DNA of 64,000 nucleotides from Pogona vitticeps (Eukaryota; Chordata; Lepidosauria; Squamata; Agamidae), in NCBI RefSeq assembly GCF_051106095.1, contig NC_135786.1, positions 213,969,001-214,033,000 of the forward strand, read 5' to 3'. The notes below the pieces were generated by a model. That model saw only the letters and a list, made by a program, of their open reading frames with translations. It ran no database searches and was not told where the DNA came from. The position numbers and the translations under genes were made by a program. Within the stretch, counting starts at the first letter, position 1. Every line of letters starts with the position of its first letter. Shown piece by piece: positions 60,101 to 64,000 of the stretch.

Positions 60101-62618
60101 CCAATTTTATAATGTTAATGGTGCTCAATTCTGTCCCATCCGATGTCTGTAATTTTTGTATATTCTCAGTGGCTTCAAGAAAAGAGATGATTATAGTTAA
60201 TAGTTACCACAGTGAGTTAATGCAATTTAACTTATCCATGCATAAATCATCAGTTGACTTCTGCCATTATCCCCTGTGTTTTCAGTGGGGGAAGCCTAGT
60301 TTGTTGGACTCCCCTGAGGACAGTGGTTGTATATAAAATTATTCTTGGTCTCTTTCTTGTCTTAAAAGTTTAATATGAATAGTAAACTGATTATTTCACT
60401 CTATATTCCTGGAAATTTAGAACAATTAAGAACAGCATAATGCCACATAGTTATTCTGTTGAATGTTGATGTTGTCGTTAATGCAGTTGAAGGTAATTTT
60501 TATGGCTTTTTTGATGAAATAGTCAGCTGTAGATTAATTAGTCTTCTGTTCCGTAACTTCAGGATAATCATTGTCCCAAATTCATTTGGCATACATTTAT
60601 GCCAGCAATAATTTATGATATCCTCAGATTGTACTGGCAAAAATTAATTTAAATTATTTTTTAACAAACTTCTTATCCCTATATTTGCGGTTCTGAAGCT
60701 GCTTAGCTCTCCCTTTTGCCCTGGGGAAGCATCTGGGAGCCAAAATTGCCACTGTCATTCCCAGTTCTATAAGTCTTGATACCTAAAACCAAAATTAAAT
60801 TAATTTAAATTAAATGTTATTGGTGCCACTTGATACCATCATCAGCTTACATAACTTTATACAATAAGATTTTGTTCATTGATGGGTCAAATAAGGCATA
60901 TAAAAAGAGCAATCTACTGGCACCTTAAAGACTAGTATATGTATTATACTATATGTTTCTGTGAACAACAGCCCGTTTCATTGGGGCATCTAGTGATTTA
61001 AGCATGCACACAGCATGACTTCATTAAACAAATGGTTACAGTTTTGCCAAAATGTATGTATTCTGTCCTGTTCATTTTTGTTTTAGCCTGAGATGTCCTC
61101 ATTTGCTGTTTCTACTGAGCCATCTGTAACTGTATCAGAGAGTGAATCTGACAAGATACCTTCCCAAGTGCCACAGATGCTTCAAGACACAGAACTTCCT
61201 GTTTCTAGTGTTAAGCAAAACAGTGTGCCTCTGCCACAGAGTAAGTAATTCTTGGAAAGCATTCTTTTGTCTTAAAGCAACCAAAGAAATCTTAGTATAG
61301 ATGTTGAAATAGTATAGCATAGATGTTGAAAAGAAGAGCCATGATAGGGTGCTACTTTTATGTGCCTGGTTGCAGCTCTGAGGGCTATCATGTTGTCTGA
61401 TTATTCATTTCTCCATCAGTATTTCTTGCAGTAAAATTGTTTTATACATATAGGAACCTGTGTTGAAACAAGTGTTTTCTGAACATTAGTTATATCTATG
61501 TGGAAAAATGATAATGTTGTACCGTATTTTTTTGCTCCATAAGACGCACCTCTCCATAAGACACACCAAATTTTTAGGAGAAGAAAACAGGAAAAAATAA
61601 TCGGTTTTCTTCTCCTAAAAATTGGTGAGCCTTATGGAGAGGTCCATCTTATGAAACACATCCTAGGACCCTTTGGAGGCTCACCCTGCCCCCCTGGGGG
61701 TCAGAGGGGGCGAAATCGCCACCTTCTGGGACTCTTCTGAAGCTTCCCAAGCCTCAAAAGAGTCCCAGAAGGTGGCGATTTTGCCCCCTCTGGCCTGGCG
61801 GGGGGGGAGGGTGAGCCTCCAAAGGGTTCTAGGGTGTGTTCCAGGACCCTTTAGAGATCCTGCCCCCCCAGGGGTCAGAGGGGGCAAAATCATGAGCTTC
61901 TGGGACTCTTCTGAAGCTTCCCAAGCCTCAAAAGAGTCCCAGAAGGTGGCAATTTCGTCCCCTCTGACCTCCGGGGGGCAGGGTGAGTCTCTAAAGGGTC
62001 CTGGACCACACCCTAGGACCCTTTAGAGACTCACTCTGCACCCCCGGGGGTCAGAGGGGATGAAATTGCCACCTTCTGGGACTCTTCTGAGGCTTCCCAA
62101 GCCTCAAAAGACTCCCAGAAGCTGGCGATTTCGCCCACACTGGCCCCGTGCGGGGGTGGGGCGAGCGTCGCAAGGGTCCTGGTGAAATCGCCAGTTTCTG
62201 GGAGTCTTTTGAGGCTTGCGACGCTCCCCCCCCCCCCCCAGCGGGGATGAAATTGCTGCCTTCGCTCCATAAGATGCACCGACTTTCCCACCCACATTTT
62301 TTTTTGGGGGGGGAGTGCATCTTATGGAGCAAAAAATACGGTAAGTTCTGCTGCTTCTAAAAACATGCAAAATAGTTTTAAATCATGAGTTTATCTAAAT
62401 ATATAGAAAAAATTGCCATAGTCATTACAAGCTAACAGAATTAGTTTTTGTGTGTTCCTTGTAATGCAGTAGAGTGAATTATATAGATGAACTGTACATA
62501 AATATATTTTACAATGAACATTCTCCTTGGTTTTTTTTAATATATAGCCAAGTCAGAAGAAAGCTGGGAATCCCCGAAACAAATCAAAAAGAAGAAAAAA
62601 GCTAGAAGGGAAACGTGA
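29680..62618 (+). CDS. MTDH: Metadherin (LYRIC/AEG-1), 13 coding exons
   Basis: Coding exons: 29680-30150, 38919-39029, 42473-42557, 45959-46135, 48622-48690, 50890-51135, 52111-52197, 52513-52611, 53767-53894, 54442-54561, 58789-58905, 61087-61240, 62548-62618. All junctions are GT/AG and the sum is 1935 nt, an unbroken 644-codon frame plus TGA. MTDH is a single-pass membrane and nuclear adaptor that binds SND1 and influences NF-kB and RNA-silencing pathways (family knowledge). Visible here: a hydrophobic segment at residues 51-76, an LREVL motif at 21-25, basic clusters in exons 3-4, the core DWNAPAEEWGNW (Trp460 and Trp467 align with human Trp394 and Trp401 of the SND1 contact), nine lysines at 513-521 and the C-terminus KKKKKARRET. 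The human reference is 582 residues (from memory). The excess comes mostly from exon 7 and exon 1. The start has G at -3 and +4. Confidence 0.97.
32618..32741 (-). mobile_element. BovB LINE 3' fragment in MTDH intron 1
   Basis: About 124 bp of the BovB 3' terminus (GACCCCATGGACCAGAGCAC region), 5'-truncated, antisense to MTDH. Confidence 0.88.
34254..35181 (-). mobile_element. BovB LINE fragment interrupted by an L2-type LINE
   Basis: BovB minus-strand sequence at 34254-34353 and 34758-35181 (MTNLDSILKSRDITLPTKVR region to the 3' end) is split at the NMNLTQ/EATN position by about 400 bp of another LINE. The outer pieces are collinear. Antisense in MTDH intron 1. Confidence 0.88.
34354..34757 (-). 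mobile_element. L2-type LINE 3' fragment nested in BovB
   Basis: It starts with (TTTA)n at 34354-34385, the reverse of an (AAAT)n tail. It then has a GCCGCAC...GGGCGGCGTAC motif typical of these 3' UTRs, and encodes NRAFSVVAPQLWNTLPREIR on the minus strand, the C-terminal signature shared by the L2-type copies in this window. Confidence 0.75.
35497..35769. mobile_element. TA-flanked MITE, CCGTGTTTCCC family, MTDH intron 1
   Basis: 273 bp with tips CCCTGTTACCCCAAAAATAAG and CTTATTTTCAGGGAAACACGG (inverted), TA on both sides. Shared internal AAATAAGCCCTG and ATTTTTCAGGATGCT blocks link it to 43967-44225. Confidence 0.87.
36011..36056 (+). repeat. 46-bp segment with a perfect inverted copy
   Basis: The exact reverse complement of these 46 bp is found at 36620-36665, inside the Sauria SINE 564 bp downstream. 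This copy sits in unremarkable intron sequence, so it is the likely source. Confidence 0.93.
36390..36563 (+). mobile_element. L2-type LINE 3' tail in MTDH intron 1
   Basis: Short 3' UTR piece with GGAAGCCGCCCAGAGTGGTC, GAGCGGGATATAAATC and an (AAAT)n tail to 36563. No coding part remains. Confidence 0.75.
36583..36948 (-). mobile_element. Sauria SINE in MTDH intron 1
   Basis: Reverse-complement copy of the squamate Sauria SINE. The tRNA-like head is at the right (GGTGGCGCTGTGGATTAAAC, B box AGATCGAATCC), the central GTAGATAAATAGGTACC block is intact, and the tail ACCTTTACCTTAAG is at the left. At 36620-36665 the normal body sequence (a GTCCGACTCTAGGGG-type stretch) is replaced by a segment that is the exact reverse complement of 36011-36056. 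Confidence 0.93.
36620..36665 (-). repeat. 46-bp inverted copy patched into the Sauria SINE
   Basis: Exact reverse complement of 36011-36056. It replaces roughly 18 bp of SINE body. GGTG is shared by SINE and patch at the right junction. Confidence 0.9.
37067..37966. mobile_element. MITE with internal minisatellite, MTDH intron 1
   Basis: 900 bp, tips CAGTGGTGCCTCGACTTACG and AGTGGAGGCACCACTG, with TA on both sides. Between about 37228 and 37600 it contains a tandem array of roughly 30-bp units of the form GGAAATGCAAAGAAAACAAA. Both strands of the array stay open for up to about 190 codons by chance of composition. Confidence 0.88.
37228..37600. repeat. Minisatellite, purine-rich, about 30-bp units
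   Basis: Repeated GGAAATGCAAAGAAAACAAA with variable GGAGCAGGTC or GGAGGGAAATGGTC linkers, about ten imperfect units. Internal to the MITE 37067-37966. Confidence 0.8.
38919..39029 (+). CDS. MTDH: MTDH coding exon 2 (residues 158-194)
   Basis: Reads LNGQPAHEVSEEEIIHPTQR onward to DVEKKTEK, aligning with the human segment PNGRTVEVAEGEAVRTP...IDKKNEK. The acceptor is ttatctag, with a modest pyrimidine tract; the donor is AAG before gttggt. Phase 0 to 0, 111 nt. Confidence 0.94.
39213..40580 (+). mobile_element. Degenerate RTE-type LINE with internal deletion, MTDH intron 2
   Basis: The endonuclease motif GNWNAEVGNKAE with GKFGLGIR (39880-39940) is followed almost at once by a C-terminal reverse-transcriptase motif (EIVEDFVYLG at 39975-40010). 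So the core of the ORF is missing. Downstream are eroded equivalents of LKLR...FGHTMRRQDSLEKAIK, and a tail ending in ATCATCAACAACA. The sequence differs clearly from the BovB copies, so it is another RTE lineage or a much older copy. Confidence 0.75.
41260..42180 (-). pseudogene. Unclassified coding remnant, possibly retroelement gag-like, MTDH intron 2
   Basis: Minus-strand frames overlap in series with non-random composition: GWELIWVEDPWTGRCEKVRV, a charged helix REWQRQLREKEAVEREERER, then an acidic end with repeated DPF/NPF motifs (GPWDPFSEGTDPFDLEG, NPFIKG, NPFLQDL). It is GC-rich compared with the surrounding intron. I could not assign a family. A gag-like region of an LTR element is one possibility, and in that case it is a broken fossil with about two or three breaks. 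It is antisense to MTDH and has no splice-site context for a host exon. Confidence 0.45.
42473..42557 (+). CDS. MTDH: MTDH coding exon 3 (residues 195-223)
   Basis: Encodes SKKSKKKPKGDARTVQDQSR then VDGKEVDEG. It aligns with human SKKNKKKSKSDAKAVQNSSRHDGKEVDEG and forms the first half of a basic nuclear-localisation region. Acceptor tccattttag, donor GAAG before gtattt. Phase 0 to 1, 85 nt. Confidence 0.96.
43967..44225. mobile_element. MITE, CCGTGTTTCCC family, MTDH intron 3
   Basis: 259 bp with tips GCGTGTTTCCCCGAAAATAA and TTATTTTGGGGGAAACAGGG. TA is on the left and TG on the right (decayed). Same family as 35497-35769. Confidence 0.85.
44725..45040. mobile_element. Long-palindrome MITE, MTDH intron 3
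   Basis: About 316 bp. The left arm GGGGGTATTTGTATATGAAT...CCCACACAGGTGGAAATAAC mirrors the right arm GTTATTTCTACCTGTGTGGG...CAATACCCCC over more than 100 bp. ACTCATGATTTCACCGC is present in both arms. The superfamily is not assigned because no target duplication is evident. Confidence 0.75.
45181..45357. mobile_element. hAT-type MITE with 8-bp duplication, MTDH intron 3
   Basis: 177 bp with inverted tips CAGAGGTCCCCAACCCC and GGTTGGGGACCACTG. It is flanked by a perfect 8-bp duplication CCATAGAC (45173-45180 and 45358-45365), the hAT length. Confidence 0.92.
45959..46135 (+). CDS. MTDH: MTDH coding exon 4 (residues 223-282)
   Basis: Encodes AWETKISNREKRQQRKRDKV, then LTDAGSESNISTTENSVLVS and a Ser/Thr-rich end GPRKNKG. 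The first part is nearly identical to human AWETKISHREKRQQRKRDKV and carries the second half of the nuclear-localisation region. Acceptor actctttcag, donor AAAG before gtagat. Phase 1 to 1, 177 nt. Confidence 0.97.
46655..47007. mobile_element. Palindromic MITE candidate, MTDH intron 4
   Basis: Left CGTAAGTCTGATAATATCAT and right GATAATGTCGTCAGGCTTAC are imperfect inverted repeats. Inside each, GATTTTGTTAATAAA faces TTTATTAACAAAAT. No clear target duplication, so the exact ends and superfamily are uncertain. Confidence 0.6.
47025..47390. mobile_element. TA-flanked MITE, CAGTAGGACCCC tips, MTDH intron 4
   Basis: 366 bp with tips CAGTAGGACCCCTATATCC and GATATGGAGTTCCTACTG, TA on both sides. 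It resembles Tigger-type (pogo) tips. It contains a (TTTA)n/(TA)n microsatellite at about 47283-47317. Confidence 0.82.
48622..48690 (+). CDS. MTDH: MTDH coding exon 5 (residues 282-305)
   Basis: Encodes DPILSVQVGNSKSGKGDGTL then QP, aligning with human DSHLNVQVSNFKSGKGDSTLQ. Acceptor ttcttaatcag, donor CCAG before gtatgc. Phase 1 to 1, 69 nt. A 1-kb MITE lies 117 bp downstream in the intron. Confidence 0.95.
48807..49813. mobile_element. MITE with seven-copy GC-rich minisatellite, MTDH intron 5
   Basis: 1007 bp, tips CAGTGGTGCCTCGCTTAACG and ATGCGGGGCACCACTG, with TA on both sides. The ends match the CAGTGGTGCCTCGC family, including CCAGCTGATCGGCGG near 49580. Inside, about 49010-49490 holds seven units of 66-72 bp, each carrying GGCAGGAGGGGAAAGGAG and an opposing TTTCCCCTCCTGGCCGAT. 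Confidence 0.9.
49010..49490. repeat. Minisatellite, seven units of about 66-72 bp
   Basis: Units begin near 49020, 49089, 49157, 49226, 49298, 49364 and 49433. Each is a near-palindrome (AGGAGGGGAAA against TTTCCCCTCCT) joined by one of two linkers, GCCCCTGCGCGCTC or GAAGGGTGCTC/GAAGGGCGTTC. It lies entirely within the MITE 48807-49813. Confidence 0.88.
50051..50186. mobile_element. hAT-type MITE with 8-bp duplication, MTDH intron 5
   Basis: 136 bp, tips CAGTGGCTCCCA and TTGGAAACAACTG. Subterminal CTTGGACTAAAACTCCCA faces GGGATTTGTAATCCAAG. Flanked by a perfect 8-bp duplication TTCTAATC (50043-50050 and 50187-50194). Confidence 0.9.
50890..51135 (+). CDS. MTDH: MTDH coding exon 6 (residues 305-387)
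   Basis: Encodes SSGLSEGPTVNGSNWNEKPV, KLSPQISTAEEKW, a KRK basic patch, then GNGKDWG and FPGIG. It aligns across its length with human SSGLNENLTVNGGGWNEKSV...NGKDWGRSW...SGIG. A few extra residues lie between KDWG and FPGIG. Acceptor gtgttcaaag, donor ATTG before gtaagt. Phase 1 to 1, 246 nt. Confidence 0.96.
52111..52197 (+). CDS. MTDH: MTDH coding exon 7, candidate cassette exon (residues 387-416)
   Basis: Encodes AWSGVDGRINTPEQSSASFS then SLGLNPTVPG. It sits between an acceptor ttttcaacag and a donor CCTG before gtatga, phase 1 to 1, 87 nt. The human 582-residue reference goes straight from GIG to STAEPVSQ (from memory), so this exon adds 29 residues. Both splice sites and the open frame are good, and the surrounding introns are short and free of recognisable repeats. 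Because it is symmetric, including or skipping it keeps the frame. Constitutive or alternative use cannot be told from sequence. Confidence 0.85.
52513..52611 (+). CDS. MTDH: MTDH coding exon 8 (residues 416-449)
   Basis: Encodes SSTESVAQAGTSDFQWDLNR then NQAPIDDEWSGL, aligning with human STAEPVSQSTTSDYQWDVSRNQPYIDDEWSGLN. Acceptor ttcatttcag, donor TTGA before gtacgt. Phase 1 to 1, 99 nt. Confidence 0.96.
53767..53894 (+). CDS. MTDH: MTDH coding exon 9, SND1-binding core (residues 449-491)
   Basis: Encodes NGLSSTDPSSDWNAPAEEWG then NWVEEEKAPSVPQVEETLSE and AQK. The DWNAPAEEWGNW core is identical to human. Its first two tryptophans (here 460 and 467) are the ones that insert into SND1 in the known complex. 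Acceptor tctttcacag, donor AAAAG before gtattc. Phase 1 to 0, 128 nt. Confidence 0.97.
54442..54561 (+). CDS. MTDH: MTDH coding exon 10, lysine run (residues 492-531)
   Basis: Encodes VSDDEKEKAEPTLQNTASGK, then S, nine lysines (513-521) and QGEEASSPLQ. It aligns with human VSDDDKEKGEGALPTGKSKKKKKKKKKQGED. The lysine run is the third basic nuclear/nucleolar signal of the family. Acceptor ttttttcactag, donor CAG before gtgaga. Phase 0 to 0, 120 nt. Confidence 0.97.
54875..54886. repeat. Left 12-bp target-site duplication of the BovB
   Basis: ACATTTATATAT, identical to 58101-58112 on the other side of the LINE. Confidence 0.93.
54887..58100 (-). mobile_element. Full-length BovB (RTE) LINE in MTDH intron 10
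   Basis: The copy is 3214 bp, the usual full length of BovB (about 3.2 kb), antisense to MTDH. It is bounded by a perfect 12-bp target-site duplication, ACATTTATATAT, at 54875-54886 and 58101-58112. The 5' end on the minus strand starts CTCCTTCATGGATTGC, typical of BovB 5' leaders, and the 3' end stops within a few bases of the ORF stop. The uninterrupted ORF and perfect duplication indicate a recent insertion. Intron 10 splice sites are untouched. Confidence 0.96.
54891..57920 (-). CDS. BovB endonuclease/reverse transcriptase, 1009 aa
   Basis: One unbroken frame from ATG at 57920. Domains in order: an N-terminal linker (about residues 1-65); an APE-type endonuclease (about 66-310) with GTWNVRS, the catalytic-type SEL at 102-104, GDWNAKVG at 207-214 and SDH at 300-302; then a reverse transcriptase (about 515-800) with IPKKG, CFIDYAKAFDCVDH, GVRQGCILSPSLFN and the YADD active site at 754-757. 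A basic C-terminal domain follows, with the WTARRTN and MRWLDS motifs and the end TKSRTRLND. All landmark residues of a working RTE-clade protein are present. Together the two activities carry out target-primed reverse transcription. It lies antisense inside MTDH intron 10, so transcription would need its own promoter. Activity is not shown by sequence. Confidence 0.95.
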   Translation of the reverse strand: MIRNKRLKDMTLEDGPLRSEGVQHATEEEWRTSTSSSRANEVVGPKPKGRSAVDVPGSERKIQCCKEKYCIGTWNVRSMNLGKLEVVKQEMARINIDILGISELKWTGMGEFSSDDYHIYYCGQESHRRNGVALIVNKRVGKAVMGYNLKNDRMMSIRIQGRPFNITIIQVYAPTSIAEETEIEQFYEDLQHLLELTPKKDVLLILGDWNAKVGSQEIKGTTGKFGLGVQNEAGQRLIEFCQENKLVITNTLFQQHKRRLYTWKSPDGQYRNQIDYILCSQRWRSSIQSAKTRPGADCGSDHQLLIAKFKLRLKRLGKTTGPLRYNLNQIPYEYTVEVKNRFKELDLVDRVPEELWIEARNIVQEAATKTIPKKGKCKKAKWLSNEALEIAERRREAKCKGDRESYRNLNADFQRIARRDKRAFLNEQCKEIEEDNRKGKTRDLFRKIGHIRGTFCAKMNMIKDKNGRDLTEAEDVKKRWQEYTEELYQKDLDIPDNPDNVVADLEPDILESEVKWALESLANNKASGGDGIPVELFKILKDDAVKMLHSICQQVWKTQQWPEDWKRSVYIPIPKKGSAKECSNYRTIALISHANKVMLKILQGRLQQYVDRELPEVQAGFRRGRGTRDQIANLRWIMEKAREFQKNIYFCFIDYAKAFDCVDHSKLWQVLKEMGVPDHFICLLRNLYVGQEATVRTGHGTTEWFKIGKGVRQGCILSPSLFNLYAEYIMRKAGLEETQAGIKIAGRNINNLRYADDTTLMAESEEELKNLVMRVKEESAKNGLKLNIQKTKIMATGPITSWEIEGEDMEAVSNFIFLGSMITADGDSSPEIKRRLLLGRKAMTNQDSILKSRDITLPTKVRIVKAMVFPVMMYGSESWTIKKADRRRIDAFELWCWRRLLRIPWTARRTNLSVLKEINPECSLEGQILKLRLQYFGHLMRRKESLEKTLMLGRCDGKRRRGRPRMRWLDSVCEATNMNLTQLREAVEDRRAWRALVHGVTKSRTRLND
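58101..58112. repeat. Right 12-bp target-site duplication of the BovB
   Basis: ACATTTATATAT, identical to 54875-54886. Confidence 0.93.
58789..58905 (+). CDS. MTDH: MTDH coding exon 11 (residues 532-570)
   Basis: Encodes DADDLDKQAGEEFPEDTSKF then QPEEIAFSLKTISTSEQAE. The SLKTISTS block matches human AFSLKTISTSDPAEV. Acceptor cttccttactag, donor GAG before gtatag. Phase 0 to 0, 117 nt. Confidence 0.95.
58906..61086 (+). other. MTDH intron 11
   Basis: 2.18 kb with the L2-type LINE (59115-59848). The last 1.2 kb is AT-rich and empty. Confidence 0.9.
59115..59848 (+). mobile_element. 5'-truncated L2-type LINE in MTDH intron 11
   Basis: An open frame of 177 codons (59139-59672) encodes VHALVISRLDHCNALYVGLP, LQVVQNAAARLLSG, LHWLPIRFRIDFKVL and NRAFSAVAPRLWNNLPPDIR. 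This is the C-terminus of an L2-type reverse transcriptase. The 3' UTR has AGCCGCCTAGAGTAG and GGCGGGATATAAATA and ends in (AAAT)n at about 59809-59848. It is closely related to the copy at 16826-17660 but better preserved. It lies in sense with MTDH. Confidence 0.9.
61087..61240 (+). CDS. MTDH: MTDH coding exon 12 (residues 571-622)
   Basis: Encodes PEMSSFAVSTEPSVTVSESE, SDKIPSQVPQMLQDTE and a segment ending KQNSVPLPQ. It aligns with human STEPSVILSKSDSDKSSSQVPPILQETD...KQNSVPPSQ. The first residues are divergent. Acceptor tttttgttttag, donor CAGA before gtaagt. Phase 0 to 1, 154 nt. Confidence 0.95.
61241..62547 (+). other. MTDH intron 12
   Basis: 1.3 kb, mostly the hairpin-rich MITE (61522-62341), which ends about 200 bp before the last coding exon. 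Confidence 0.9.
61522..62341. mobile_element. Hairpin-rich MITE, CCGTATTTTTTTGC family, MTDH intron 12
   Basis: 820 bp with tips CCGTATTTTTTTGCTCCATA and TATGGAGCAAAAAATACGG, TA on both sides. The interior repeats a unit with a long perfect hairpin. For example, GCCACCTTCTGGGACTCTT at about 61718 pairs with AAGAGTCCCAGAAGGTGGC about 20 bp later. Variants recur near 61890, 62070 and 62190. Confidence 0.88.
62548..62618 (+). CDS. MTDH: MTDH coding exon 13 and stop (residues 622-644)
   Basis: Encodes TKSEESWESPKQIKKKKKAR then RET and TGA at 62616-62618. The C-terminus is essentially identical to human SWESPKQIKKKKKARRET. Acceptor ttaatatatag. It is the terminal coding exon, with 3' UTR following directly. 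Confidence 0.97.
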
Positions 62619-64000
62619 ATTTTTTTTTTAATGGACATGTGCTGCAGAAACACTTGTTGTGAAGATTATGCTGTTTATGCAATAATTTGTGAACCTGTAC
62701 AGAATTTTATATAAATTTCAACAGATTTTTTTTAAAGAACAAACTGCTTTGAACACAACCATCTTTAAAAACAAGAACAGAAGGAGAATAAGTTGGTGAC
62801 CTAATTTAACAGGACATATAACAATACTGGAAGATGAATTGAAGAGTCTGTATTTTCAAACTATGGGGAAACTAATTTTTAGAAATTCTTGGCTTTACAG
62901 CATATTATCTATTTCATGTCACTGGACAGAAAAGATTGATATAAACATTCCCAATCATCTTTACAACTGATGTATCACTCTGAGTGACATTGATTATGAA
63001 TTTGTTTAATACCCAAATCAAAGAAGTCTGGTTAAATAATCTGCCATATCTTTCTAATAGAGTATGTGAACTATACAGTTATGAGTAAAGGGAGAGGCTG
63101 GAGCTCCAGAAGCATTTACTTAGATATTGTCCCCAAACTTGAGTGGTAGTCTGCTTCAGAATAAGTGTGCACAAGAATTATCGCTACAATAATTTCAGTA
63201 AAATTACTTTAGTTTAAAAATGTGGCTTAGATGCAGAACTGTTATTGATGAAGTGAGATAATGGATCATAATTTCAGCATGGGTCATGAAGTAGCCTCTG
63301 GTAGTCTTCTACTTGAATTGCTCAGATAATATATTTTTAAGAAGATGGGCAGTATGCTCAAGATCAACCTCGTTTTTTTTTAAGGTAGTATGTTAGCTGT
63401 TGTCCTTTAAGGTTTATTCCCTATAATTTTGAGTCTGTTTTGTTTCTTCTCTGCTACCCACTTCTTTTTTAAATTATATGTCTCTAATCTTTTTTAAAAA
63501 ACTTTCCATAAACTCTTCAGAAATGTGGTGGAGAAAGGACGAGGGGAAATAATAGCTTCAAACAGCTTTAATTGATGTTGAGACCACCTGTATCAGGAAG
63601 TGCTTTTTTTACTGCCTTAACCTATGTAGAATCTGCATCTAGTATTCTTAAATAGGATTAAGTGTTGTTGGTGGTATTTGGTTTTGTTTTTTTTTTTAAT
63701 CATGCAAGTATAGCAATTGTGAAACAACTTTCCTCTTGAGATTACTGATTAAAATGGGAGTTGAGCTGCATCATTTTCAGGCACTGTAAGTACATCACAT
63801 CAAGCAAGCAGGTATCTATCAAAGAATAGTGCATGCTCAACCATGTACACTGTATATAGCTTTTACAAATGTCTCTGTGTTTAAAGGACCATAATTAACA
63901 TAACATGGTGAACATCTATTAAAAAAGCCATGATTTTTTGATGTGATTGGCTTAGGGGTTTTTTTCTTGTGGTAGGAAAATTGTAACAGCTGTAACCAAT
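62619..64000 (+). other. MTDH: MTDH 3' UTR (probable)
   Basis: This sequence follows the TGA directly. It is AT-rich, with no long frame and no recognisable repeat. Candidate ATTAAA polyadenylation hexamers lie at 63748-63753 and 63918-63923, and I saw no AATAAA with a convincing downstream element. The UTR may continue beyond the window. Confidence 0.7.

Noticed and set aside
61673-62370. Short open frames on both strands in MTDH intron 12
   Set aside because: They are contained in the hairpin-rich MITE 61522-62341 and mirror one another because of its inverted repeats.

Overview
The window is nuclear DNA of a squamate reptile, most likely a lizard. It carries one host gene, MTDH (metadherin, also LYRIC or AEG-1), on the + strand. 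The squamate assignment rests on the repeats: full-length and fragmentary BovB LINEs, a Sauria-type SINE, CR1, L2-type and L1-like LINE fragments, a Penelope-like fragment and many TA-flanked MITEs. The species cannot be read from the sequence.

Layout. Positions 1 to about 29,050 are intergenic and hold mobile-element debris. In order: a CR1 tail (about 538), a BovB piece with long target-site repeats (1073-1576), a Penelope-like fragment (about 1945-2260), a tRNA-derived SINE next to another BovB piece (9430-9951), a long (AAGT)n microsatellite (11526-11603), a palindromic MITE (about 12177-12531), a cluster of three hairpins (13061-13240), two Tc1/mariner-type MITEs (14246-14688, 15415-15812), an L2-type LINE (about 16826-17660), a BovB copy split by a whole-looking Ty1/copia element (19260-25322, with the copia at 19470-24277), another MITE (25871-26302) and an L1-like LINE (about 26930-28180).

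A CpG-rich promoter (about 29,080-29,680) leads into MTDH. Thirteen coding exons (29680-62618) join with consistent phases into one 1935-nt frame of 644 codons plus stop. The product keeps the MTDH hallmarks: an N-terminal membrane segment, basic clusters, the DWNAPAEEWGNW core that contacts SND1, a nine-lysine run and the KKKKKARRET C-terminus. It differs from the 582-residue human reference (recalled from memory) in two main ways: a 14-residue acidic run after the membrane segment, and an extra in-frame 87-nt exon (exon 7). The leader has two short upstream ORFs and a stem-loop.

The introns hold most of the remaining repeats. Intron 1 has BovB and L2-type pieces, two MITEs and a Sauria SINE. 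Intron 2 has an RTE-type LINE and an unclassified coding remnant. Introns 3 to 5 have MITEs. Intron 10 holds a full-length BovB in antisense, with an unbroken 1009-codon ORF and a perfect 12-bp target-site duplication. Intron 11 has an L2-type LINE, and intron 12 a hairpin-rich MITE. The last coding exon is followed by 1.38 kb that is probably 3' UTR and may run past the window.

The most notable non-genic observations are the young BovB, the young copia element, and two short patches where a repeat copy has been overwritten with sequence identical to another place in the window (a 46-bp perfect inverted match and a 31-bp perfect direct match). Both look like template-switch events. I did not find a new defence system or other multi-gene system.
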